A DNA stretch of 11,734 nt from Nitrososphaerota archaeon. Lineage in GTDB: Archaea > Thermoproteota > Nitrososphaeria > Nitrososphaerales > Nitrososphaeraceae. The notes below the pieces were generated by a model. It worked only from the letters and a program-made list of their open reading frames with translations, was not told the origin of the DNA and ran no database searches. The stretch is taken from the NCBI GenBank assembly GCA_005877345.1, contig VBPR01000083.1, positions 1 through 11,734 on the forward strand, written 5' to 3'. The translations under genes and the position numbers were made by a program. Positions 5,975 through 11,734 of this stretch are shown in pieces (positions within the stretch are counted from its first letter, which is position 1; the number at the start of each line of letters is the position of its first letter).

Positions 5975-6142
5975 GATAATGCCGATACTGAACATAAGAA
6001 CACGTTATCTACTCTTCACTCAGTCATAAGCAAATCTTACTTAGCAGTAGATCCAAAATATGACAAGTTAATTACTAGTTTAAGGACTGCTTACGCTAAT
6101 GAACTAGATTTAGATAAGCAAACTAGTTATGATGACTTGTGA
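5975..6142 (+). pseudogene. C-terminal remnant resembling a phage-type terminase large subunit
   Basis: A short open frame, without a proper start, reads ISKSYLAVDPKYDKLITSL followed by RTAYANELDLDKQTSYDDL and then TGA at 6140-6142. The pattern 'VDPKYDKLITSLRTA...TSYDDL' recalls the end of the nuclease domain of terminase-like proteins found in thaumarchaeal proviral regions, where the last acidic pair is followed by a helix (LLDALRL-like). Here the frame stops immediately after DDL. The N-terminal several hundred residues are absent. The identification is from memory of the motif and is tentative. If right, it is a footprint of a past provirus. The 97 bases before it (5878-5974) hold nothing recognisable. 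Confidence 0.4.
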
Positions 6143-6161
6143 ACTCAATTTCGAGGTGTAG

Positions 6162-6557
6162 CTATTTATATTTCCCATTCACACAATCAAGGACTTCATA
6201 CCCCACTAAGCCGTCCTGTCCGTTACCTTGTTTATGTGCGTCGGTCAGACATTCCTTGTCTCCCTTTTCACTCAGATAAAATGCGGGTGAGCTCTTGAAC
6301 TTTTGCCAGTCAACTGCGTCATGGTCTGTGCATTCTACCATGTCAATGCACTTTGCAAGCTCACATAGAGAACCCTTGTATGCAAGCATTTTGAATTCCT
6401 TCGATGACCGATTGTTAGAACCGTGGTCTTTTGGATCCCAGTTCATATGCGCGTATCCATCCTCGCATTTGACATTTCCCGCAAATGAGTAATGGGTTGT
6501 CAAAAATGCTGTTAAGACCAGTGCTGCAAATAAGGCAACAATAAAGAATCTAAACAC
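6162..6557 (-). CDS. Secreted six-cysteine protein of unknown function
   Basis: This 131-residue protein begins with a clear signal peptide (MFRFFIVALFAALVLTAF, cleavage probably after the SFA at 24-26). The mature part carries six cysteines (C31, C65, C70, C76, C103, C125), an even number that suggests three disulfide bonds outside the membrane. The C-terminal half is rich in Asp, Lys and Gly. The start is GTG at 6557. A box A-like TTTATTAA on the minus strand at 6579-6586 lies 22-29 bases upstream, consistent with a leaderless GTG start. No family is recognised and no catalytic motif is visible. The gene lies between a decayed terminase-like fragment and a secreted phosphoesterase on the same strand. 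Confidence 0.8.
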   Translation of the reverse strand: MFRFFIVALFAALVLTAFLTTHYSFAGNVKCEDGYAHMNWDPKDHGSNNRSSKEFKMLAYKGSLCELAKCIDMVECTDHDAVDWQKFKSSPAFYLSEKGDKECLTDAHKQGNGQDGLVGYEVLDCVNGKYK

Positions 6558-6578
6558 AAAACTGGTCGAAAGTAATGA

Positions 6579-6586
6579 TTAATAAA
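6579..6586 (-). promoter_or_regulatory. Box A-like element for the six-cysteine protein gene
   Basis: On the minus strand this reads TTTATTAA, 22-29 bases before the GTG at 6557, with no ribosome site between. Position and sequence fit an archaeal TATA box for a leaderless transcript. Confidence 0.4.
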
Positions 6587-6649
6587 TCTTTATTTCGATA
6601 GTGTTTAGACTATTATTATAATCATACAAAAAATATAGGATCTCTAGGC

Positions 6650-6657
6650 AAAAAAAA
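6650..6657 (-). terminator. T-tract terminator after the phosphoesterase gene
   Basis: On the minus strand a run of eight T residues begins about 20 bases after the phosphoesterase stop codon. Oligo-T tracts are the usual intrinsic terminators in archaea. Confidence 0.4.
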
Positions 6658-6678
6658 GAAACAAAATAGGCAAAAATA

Positions 6679-7728
6679 TTATGACTCCATGATACTCGAC
6701 TTAAAGAGATCCGTCATGGGTTTTGAAATCTTATCACCCTTGCCCAAATTTCCCAAATTAAGAATTGATTCTATGGTAGAAAGTAGGTTATAGTGAGTAT
6801 ATTCAACCGAAGAGACAAATCCTTCACTTGCCAGGGGAGATACGAGAATTAATGGTAACCGACCTCCTGTCACCCCATATGTACCACTTCCAAATCCTGA
6901 CTTATCATGCTTTTTACCCTCATCATAGACTATGAACAGTGCAGTGTTGTTGAATATTGGCGAGTTGATTATTTTAGGTACAAATGTCGATAGCCATTTA
7001 TCTCCGTCTGCTACAGTGCTATCGTGAGTATCATGAATATTGTTTGGTACTATGAACGAAAAATTTGGAAGAGCCCCACTAGAAAGGTCTTTTAAAAATT
7101 CGTCCAACCCAACAATGTTCTTACATCTGTCATCATTTCTTATGTCAAAGTATAGAAAAGGATTATGGTGTACAATATAGCCGGATTTTCCTGAATCTTT
7201 CAGATGACATATGTTTGGCATATCTTCAAAATAGCCCTTCCAAGTAAGATTCCTAGACTCGAGAAGATTTACAATTGTATGTTCCTTCAAAGGAGCACGA
7301 GTTCCAGGATCTTTATCATTGGTGATGTATGGATACCCTGATATAATGGATATATAATTAGGTAACGAATCTGGATAAACCCCATAGTATCTAGAGACGG
7401 AAGCATAGTCCTTTGCAAGCTTACTTTGATATGGAGCGTCAGGAGAGCCAATAATTTGATCATATCCTTTGTTTTCCATGACTATAATTATGACATGTTG
7501 CATGGTCTCACTTGGGGTTGTAGCTTGCTGACTTTGACTAGATTCAGAACTTAGATTAGAGCCAAAAATGACCATATTAGTGAGATCGTTTGTTGATTCA
7601 GCTTTCGCAATATCCATAAAATTACCTTTAAGCTGAATTACCAAGAGAAGAACCATGACTAAAATTAAGGCAAATACTAGTTTATTGTTGAAAGATAACA
7701 CATCTATAGTCACTAGTATGGACCTCAT
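6679..7728 (-). CDS. Membrane-anchored/secreted phosphoesterase (acid phosphatase, PF04185 type)
   Basis: The 349-residue product has an N-terminal hydrophobic segment at about 17-33 (signal anchor or signal peptide), a Ser/Gln/Thr-rich linker to about 75 and then an alkaline-phosphatase-superfamily domain. Visible motifs are VIIIVMENKGYDQIIG (E85, N86), SLPNYISIISG (S121, N124, around the expected nucleophile region), HHNPF (H187-H188), NNIHDTHD (H232, D233, H235, D236), VYDEG (D269, E270) and THYN (H312). These match the metal- and phosphate-binding pattern of acid phosphatase AcpA and phospholipase C-like phosphoesterases. Length is usual for the small members. It should release phosphate from phosphoesters outside the cell; the substrate cannot be read from the sequence. 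Its ATG at 7728 faces the broken NHL gene across a divergent intergenic region of about 100 bases. Confidence 0.88.
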   Translation of the reverse strand: MRSILVTIDVLSFNNKLVFALILVMVLLLVIQLKGNFMDIAKAESTNDLTNMVIFGSNLSSESSQSQQATTPSETMQHVIIIVMENKGYDQIIGSPDAPYQSKLAKDYASVSRYYGVYPDSLPNYISIISGYPYITNDKDPGTRAPLKEHTIVNLLESRNLTWKGYFEDMPNICHLKDSGKSGYIVHHNPFLYFDIRNDDRCKNIVGLDEFLKDLSSGALPNFSFIVPNNIHDTHDSTVADGDKWLSTFVPKIINSPIFNNTALFIVYDEGKKHDKSGFGSGTYGVTGGRLPLILVSPLASEGFVSSVEYTHYNLLSTIESILNLGNLGKGDKISKPMTDLFKSSIMES

Positions 7729-7834
7729 AAACGATATGATACAAATATCTAAACGTCTTGCAAGCCGAGCTCTAGGAAAGCCAGATGATACGCTTAGTCA
7801 AATGTATCAGATCGCTTATCTAAGTTGGCTCCTG

Positions 7835-8893
7835 ATGGTAATTAAGAATGCAAAAGAATAACTTTTCTTAATCATTTTGACAACGTTTCTATTTTTCGTA
7901 ATACCCCACATTCCTACCGGTGTAGAATCAGTTCGAAAGATGTCAAATAATGATAACCAACTTAAATTTACATTTGTTAGAAAATGGGGCTCTAATGGAA
8001 CAGGTCCTGGTCATTTCGTAAGGCCGCATGACGTCGCTTTTGATTCAAAAGGATATGTGTAGGTGAGTGACCGAGAGTTGGACAACATCCAGAAATTTTT
8101 ACATAATGGCACGTTCATTAAAATGTGGGGATCCAGAGGTTCAGGTGATAGACAATTTAAAGTTCCATATAGCATAGGTATTGATTCACAACATAAAATA
8201 TACGTAGTAGACAGGGAGAATCATCGTATTCAGAAATTCGATACAAATGATACATTTATTGCTAAAGGAGGTAACGGTAGGGGTAGTTCGAACAATCAAT
8301 TTGATAGTCCTGAAGATATAGTATTTTCACCTTTTGGTATATTTGTTGCTGATACAGGAAACGATAGAATACTGAAGTTTAATAGTAATTTTACATTGGT
8401 CAATAAATGGGGTTCAAAAGGTACTGGAGATGAAAAATTTATTCATCCACATGCAATTGACGTTCATTCTAAGGGAAATGTATATGTTGGTGAATTAAAT
8501 GAACCGGGAGTTAAGGTTTTTGACAGTAATGGAAAGTTTTTAAAAAGATGGGGTTCAAACGGAACTGGTGATGGAGAATTTTCACTGCCTCAAGAACATA
8601 TAGCAGTGGATTCAAAGGACAGGGTCTACATAGTGTTTGGAGCCTCAAACCCGAGAGTACAAATCTTTGATACCAATGATACGTTTTTAGGCAAAATTGG
8701 CTCTCCTTGTAAAATGTCAACTGATGAAGGTTGCATAGATCCGGATGAATCAGGTCCTTTAGAATCTGGAGACGGTCAACTTTCCAGGCCGGAACATGTT
8801 TCCATAGACTCTGAAGGTAACGTGTTCGTAGTAGATAGAGGTAACCAAAGAATTCAAGTTTTTGCTCCGATGACTAGTGAGTCAAGTAAATAG
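7835..8893 (+). pseudogene. Six-bladed NHL-repeat propeller protein, broken copy
   Basis: From about 7970 the frame encodes six NHL repeats, each with the pattern KWGSxGxGxxxF...P.x.I.ID..G.xYV.D..N.RIQ.F. TAG at 8060-8062 interrupts blade 1, reading SKGYV-stop-VSDREL, while the paralogue at 9393-10562 has SKGSVYVSGRD: the stop replaces the conserved tyrosine. Upstream in the same frame an ATG at 7835 begins MVIKNAKE, then TAA (7859-7861), then a hydrophobic run LFLIILTTFLFFVIP that looks like a signal peptide core, so a second nonsense codon probably breaks the leader. A TTG at 7877 is the only start after it. Further decay signs are FGASN for the DGASN of the paralogue and loss of a repeat tryptophan (AKGGNG). 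The last blade carries an extra loop of about 20 residues with two cysteines. Confidence 0.82.
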
Positions 8894-8907
8894 ATTAAGT
8901 TGATGTA

Positions 8908-9282
8908 TTATTGATTATGGAATAACTTCTTGTCTATTACACTCTTCTTGATCACCGCTAAAAAGAAAAACACTAGAATGGCGAGTCCCATTGAAGGAAT
9001 AATTATGTCGGTATATGAATCATCGATTCCAAACAAGTTCTCTAAATTTTCATATATCAGAAATCCACAAAATAAGGAGAATGCAATGACAGCGTATTGC
9101 AGCTTCTTCATACCGCTCTTTCGATATGCAAAAATCGACAGTGCAGTCAAAATTGCGGATAGTACGGTACCCGCAGCATATAACAAAGCCTCTATCACAT
9201 CGTTGATTGGGATCTGTTGAATTAGTGGTTCAATGAAGTGCATTTCTCTTATATCCAGTACTATTATGATATACACAATCAT
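8908..9282 (-). CDS. Three-helix membrane protein of unknown function
   Basis: The 124-residue product has hydrophobic helices at about 28-52, 61-78 and 94-111, with basic loops (YRKSGMKK between helices 1 and 2; KKSVIDKK after helix 3). This layout resembles small three-helix membrane proteins (for example DUF7521-like) that are common in archaea, but the family cannot be confirmed by eye. Two starts are possible: ATG at 9282 and ATG at 9243 (MHFIEPLIQQ), both lacking a ribosome site. An AT-rich TAAATTTA on the minus strand near 9309-9317 favours the longer form. The gene sits between the two NHL paralogues, and its stop lies 14 bases from that of the broken NHL gene, in convergent orientation. 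Confidence 0.75.
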   Translation of the reverse strand: MIVYIIIVLDIREMHFIEPLIQQIPINDVIEALLYAAGTVLSAILTALSIFAYRKSGMKKLQYAVIAFSLFCGFLIYENLENLFGIDDSYTDIIIPSMGLAILVFFFLAVIKKSVIDKKLFHNQ

Positions 9283-9334
9283 GCTTTAAGGGTTATAGTA
9301 CGACCATCTAAATTTATGAAGTAAATTAAGAAGT

Positions 9335-9351
9335 ATCCATGTTTCGTGGAT
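9335..9351 (-). terminator. Hairpin downstream of the intact NHL gene
   Basis: ATCCATG, a TTT loop, then CGTGGAT form a 7-bp stem with one G-T wobble. The hairpin lies about 42 bases after the minus-strand NHL stop codon and before the start of the three-helix membrane gene. A terminator or 3'-end stabiliser is plausible. It has no strong T-tract after it. Confidence 0.35.
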
Positions 9352-9392
9352 TTGAAAATTCGTTATTAAATTTAGAATTAGGTAGCAGAAAT

Positions 9393-10562
9393 CTACTTCA
9401 TTATAGTGAAGTAATCCTGCTTCTCAAGATTATCATTCTTATAGAACGTACCTGTTAGGTTAAATTCCTTTTTAGATTTTTCAATATCCACGTTTAGAAA
9501 GCCATTATTAGCAAATTGTGATATCACAGAGGGCGCTTGACTAGAGAGATTGTACAGAGGTGCTCCTGCAGTCCCTACTGTCTTGTTGACTGGCGCAAAG
9601 ACTTGCATTCTGGCATTTCCCCTATCAACCACATAAAGATTTCCTTCTGTGTCTATTGATACATGTTCTGGTTTCAATAGTCCACCATCACCGCTTCCCT
9701 TGGTCCCGATTATAGCCACCACTGTTCCGTTAGTAAAAAACTTCTGGACTCTGGGATTGCTGGCTCCATCTACAATGTAAATGTAATCATTTTTATCGAT
9801 AGCAATATGTTCTTGAGGTATGGAAAACTCGCCTGGTCCTGTTCCACTTTTACCCCATCTTTTGATGAATTTACCGTTAGAATCAAAAACCTGTACTCCT
9901 GGTTGATTTAAAACACCGACATATACGTTACCTTTGGAATCTACGTCTATCGCGTGCGGATGTATGAACTGACCATTTCCAGTACCTTTACTGCCCCACT
10001 TTGTGATCAAACTAAAGTTATTATCAACCTTGAAGACTCGGTCGTTACCAGTATCGGTGATAAATATACCGAAAGGTGAAAAGGTAATATCTTCGGGTCT
10101 ATTAAATTTCTCATTGCCTATCCCATACCATTTCTTTATAAACTTACCATTAGTATCAAATTCTTGGATGCGCGAATTTTCTCTGTCAACAACGAATATG
10201 TGATCCGAAGGGTCGATTCCTATACTATATGGTATTTTGAACTGTCCGTCTCCTCTCCCCTTAGTTCCCCATTTTAAGATGAACGTACCGTTGTGAGTGA
10301 ATTTCTGGACATTATTGTTATCTCGTCCTGAGACATACACACTGCCCTTAGAGTCAAATCCAACATCATGAGGGCGTTCAAACTGACCGTTGCCAGCTCC
10401 AAATGATCCCCATTTTCTTACAAATATATAGGTTTGAAGTTGATCTGCTTGTACCACATTTTGACTAGAGCCTTTAGCACTGGCACTACTAACAATCAAA
10501 ATAACTCCTAGTGATATTATCACTATTGTTGTGATAAAAAGCAAAAAAGATTTTCCTTGCAT
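9393..10562 (-). CDS. Secreted six-bladed NHL-repeat beta-propeller protein
   Basis: The frame is open to a GTG at 10607, but the ATG at 10562 is preferred. It gives a standard signal peptide (MQGKSFLLFITTIVIISLG, cleavage near SASAKG), and a box A-like ATTTAATC on the minus strand lies about 24-31 bases upstream. The 389-residue product then has six NHL blades from about residue 47 to 325, with the repeating FVRKWGS-G-G-GQF...PHDV, DSKG-VYV and N-RVQ-F motifs, which should close into a propeller. A polar tail of about 64 residues follows and is absent from the broken paralogue at 7835-8893. NHL propellers outside the cell usually bind proteins or glycans; some are lyases or hydrolases, but no catalytic residues are evident here. 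This intact copy could have made the other one dispensable. Confidence 0.9.
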   Translation of the reverse strand: MQGKSFLLFITTIVIISLGVILIVSSASAKGSSQNVVQADQLQTYIFVRKWGSFGAGNGQFERPHDVGFDSKGSVYVSGRDNNNVQKFTHNGTFILKWGTKGRGDGQFKIPYSIGIDPSDHIFVVDRENSRIQEFDTNGKFIKKWYGIGNEKFNRPEDITFSPFGIFITDTGNDRVFKVDNNFSLITKWGSKGTGNGQFIHPHAIDVDSKGNVYVGVLNQPGVQVFDSNGKFIKRWGKSGTGPGEFSIPQEHIAIDKNDYIYIVDGASNPRVQKFFTNGTVVAIIGTKGSGDGGLLKPEHVSIDTEGNLYVVDRGNARMQVFAPVNKTVGTAGAPLYNLSSQAPSVISQFANNGFLNVDIEKSKKEFNLTGTFYKNDNLEKQDYFTIMK

Positions 10563-10647
10563 CCCTAACAAGTGTCTAAACCGAAGATTAAATGTTATGT
10601 GATACACTTATCTAAGTATGTTGCCATCTAGGTCTATGCAAATACTG

Positions 10648-10656
10648 TTAAATATT
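10648..10656 (+). promoter_or_regulatory. Box A (TATA-like) of the secreted 270-aa protein gene
   Basis: TTAAATATT lies 24-32 bases before the ATG at 10680, with no ribosome-binding motif between, so the transcript is probably leaderless. The near-palindromic element might also serve the divergent NHL gene, although that gene has a better-placed box nearer its own ATG. Confidence 0.5.
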
Positions 10657-10660
10657 GTAA

Positions 10661-10672
10661 CTCTGTACAGAG
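10661..10672. promoter_or_regulatory. Perfect 12-bp palindrome between box A and start
   Basis: CTCTGTACAGAG is an exact palindrome. It lies directly after the box A-like element at 10648-10656 and ends seven bases before the ATG at 10680. This is where a dimeric repressor would block transcription in archaea. Flanking bases do not extend the symmetry. No cognate regulator is visible in the window. Confidence 0.45.
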
Positions 10673-10679
10673 AAGAACA

Positions 10680-11492
10680 ATGTATAAATTGCAAGTGAAT
10701 AACAAAGTGCTGTTTTCTTTATTCTTCGTTTCTGTAACCCTCATTCTTTTCTCTTCTTCAGTGATTCTATTTGCCAATAAGGCAATTGCGGCAGGAAAAT
10801 TTACGATTGACCCTAAAATAGATCTAAAAAAATTAAATAATCCTCAAAAACTGAAGGTTGTAGCATACTCTACCGGTCAGAACAAAACTAAATATCTGAC
10901 AGGTAACGATCTGAACTCAAATACTGCTACCGTTTCTTTCCAATTTAATCAGAAAAATGACCTTGTTACTGCTGGTCATAGCGATGAATATTTTGTTTGT
11001 GCCTACGACCTTAATCCACAAACAAATGACATGAAGTCTTATTCTTGCATTGAGGGTAATCTTGAAAATCCATCTGGAAAAAATCGAGTAAACATAGGTT
11101 CTGGGCCTGTGGTTACTTTGTCTACCGGGCCGTTTAAACCTGTCAATGGTGGACCAAATGAAATAATAAAGAATCCAACTATTGTGGTCTGGATAGAAAA
11201 TCTTGCTGGTAAAAAAGATCTAAAGGATATCCAAGCGGTTGCCATGATTAAAGGGGAATTTAAGTGTAACATACTCGATGCACGAAAGATGCTGGAAAAA
11301 TCAAAGGACAATATACTAACGCCCCCACTCCTTTTTGACAAGATTCCTGAAATTGGTCCAATCAAAAAAGGAGATTTCCTTTTTGCTTGTGTCTCTGCTA
11401 ATGTGCTAAATCCAACTGAAGGAACAGAATGTGAGCATAGAGAGACAATACATACAGGAAACATACATAACATAGTGGCAAGACACGACTAG
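10680..11492 (+). CDS. Secreted protein of unknown function, 270 aa
   Basis: The product starts with a long signal peptide (basic MYKLQVNNKV, hydrophobic core at about 11-31, cleavage near AIAAG at 35-39). The mature part, about 230 residues, has five cysteines (C107, C123, C196, C237, C251), the first two in YFVCAYD and YSCIEG, and reads like a beta-rich extracellular domain with many Asn, Gly and Pro turns. The end, CEHRETIHTGNIHN, is rich in histidine. There are no extra membrane helices and no known catalytic motif. I do not recognise the family. The start is supported by the box A at 10648-10656. The gene is divergent from the intact NHL propeller, with about 117 bases between starts, which makes shared regulation possible. 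Confidence 0.8.
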   Translation: MYKLQVNNKVLFSLFFVSVTLILFSSSVILFANKAIAAGKFTIDPKIDLKKLNNPQKLKVVAYSTGQNKTKYLTGNDLNSNTATVSFQFNQKNDLVTAGHSDEYFVCAYDLNPQTNDMKSYSCIEGNLENPSGKNRVNIGSGPVVTLSTGPFKPVNGGPNEIIKNPTIVVWIENLAGKKDLKDIQAVAMIKGEFKCNILDARKMLEKSKDNILTPPLLFDKIPEIGPIKKGDFLFACVSANVLNPTEGTECEHRETIHTGNIHNIVARHD

Positions 11493-11608
11493 AATGTACA
11501 AGCAATCTAGGTCTGAGTAGAACAATCGCAGTAATCGCACTTGAGATACTTATTTTTTATCATTACGTCAATATTAATTCGGAATTTATAAAAATAATTT
11601 TCTATTTC

Positions 11609-11722
11609 TTGTCTGTTACTTCAATAAGTAATTATGAATCAATCAATCAATCAATAGCCAAAGTGAGGGGATACCGGCTATTTACCGTCGATGAACTAGA
11701 AAAAGTAGTGACAGTGGAGTAA
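11609..11722 (+). CDS. Short candidate ORF containing a tetranucleotide repeat
   Basis: A TTG-started frame of 37 codons runs through the AATC repeat and ends with KVRGYRLFTVDELEKVVTVE before TAA. A TTTATAAA box lies at 11585-11592. Its spacing to the TTG (17-24 bases) is a little short, and no ribosome site is present. A nearby ATG at 11634 is in another frame and stops after seven codons at 11655-11657. The amphipathic ending looks protein-like, but the family is not recognised. The evidence is weak because of the length. Confidence 0.3.
   Translation: MSVTSISNYESINQSIAKVRGYRLFTVDELEKVVTVE
11637..11655 (+). repeat. AATC tetranucleotide tandem repeat, 4.75 copies
   Basis: Four full copies of AATC are followed by AAT. 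The repeat begins right after the ATG at 11634. With four copies that ATG frame ends at a TAG; with two or five copies it would run into the 11658-11722 frame. Short perfect tandem repeats of this kind are prone to slippage. Confidence 0.8.
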
Positions 11723-11734
11723 CTTTTGGCTCAC

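Noticed and set aside
7655..7834. Plus-strand frame preceding the NHL gene
   Set aside because: Most of it is antisense to the phosphoesterase start and to the divergent promoter. Only its last codons (from 7835) make sense, as the leader of the NHL gene.
8930..9220. Plus-strand frame of 96 codons
   Set aside because: It is antisense to the three-helix membrane protein, and the hydrophobic pattern and basic loops fit the minus strand better.
11039..11473. Minus-strand open frame of 144 codons
   Set aside because: It is the shadow of the secreted 270-residue protein, whose signal peptide and promoter support the plus strand.
1..11734. Search for CRISPR arrays, tRNAs, integrases and insertion sequences
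   Set aside because: No regularly spaced repeats, no tRNA-like fold and no transposase or integrase motifs were seen. Faint remnants could be missed by eye.

Overview
The window looks like an accessory, decaying stretch of an ammonia-oxidising archaeon (Nitrososphaerota, most like the AT-rich Nitrosocosmicus group). This rests on low GC, TATA-like box A elements placed about 20-35 bp before starts (apparently leaderless genes), occasional GGTG/GAGGTGA ribosome sites, and the gene types: membrane-anchored cupredoxin, TRAM protein, stand-alone receiver domains, NHL propellers and many small secreted or membrane proteins. The lineage is inferred from family content only; there is no rRNA or tRNA to anchor it.

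Region by region: 1-349 holds no convincing gene. 350-1613 is a compact plus-strand cluster of five small genes: two tiny membrane peptides joined by a TAATG overlap, a membrane-anchored zinc-ribbon/coiled-coil protein, a cupredoxin whose expected second copper histidine is a tyrosine, and a two-helix membrane protein joined by an ATGA overlap. 1794-4091 is a gene graveyard: a DHFR/RibD-like fragment, a TRAM gene with an internal TGA, a 2OG-Fe(II) oxygenase with an internal TAG, a frameshifted small zinc protein, and the 5' halves of an AlkB-like gene and a response regulator that meet tail to tail. 4114-5083 carries two divergent single-domain response regulators. 5224-6142 has a degenerate ORF, an intact VOC protein and a possible terminase C-terminal remnant. 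6162-7728 has, on the minus strand, a six-cysteine secreted protein and a membrane-anchored phosphoesterase. 7835-10562 holds two NHL propeller paralogues in opposite orientation around a three-helix membrane protein; the plus-strand copy is broken by TAG and probably TAA, the minus-strand copy is intact. 10680-11492 is an unrecognised secreted protein with a perfect 12-bp palindrome between its box A and its start. The right end has an AATC tetranucleotide repeat inside a short candidate ORF.

Functionally, the intact genes point to the cell surface (cupredoxin, phosphoesterase, NHL propeller, secreted Cys-rich proteins) plus a small signalling module. I did not find a defence system, CRISPR array, integrase or insertion sequence. 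The most notable features are the high density of broken genes, two of them with TAG exactly where a tyrosine is expected, the cupredoxin ligand substitution, the coupled small-protein cluster, and palindromes placed like operators in front of two leaderless genes.
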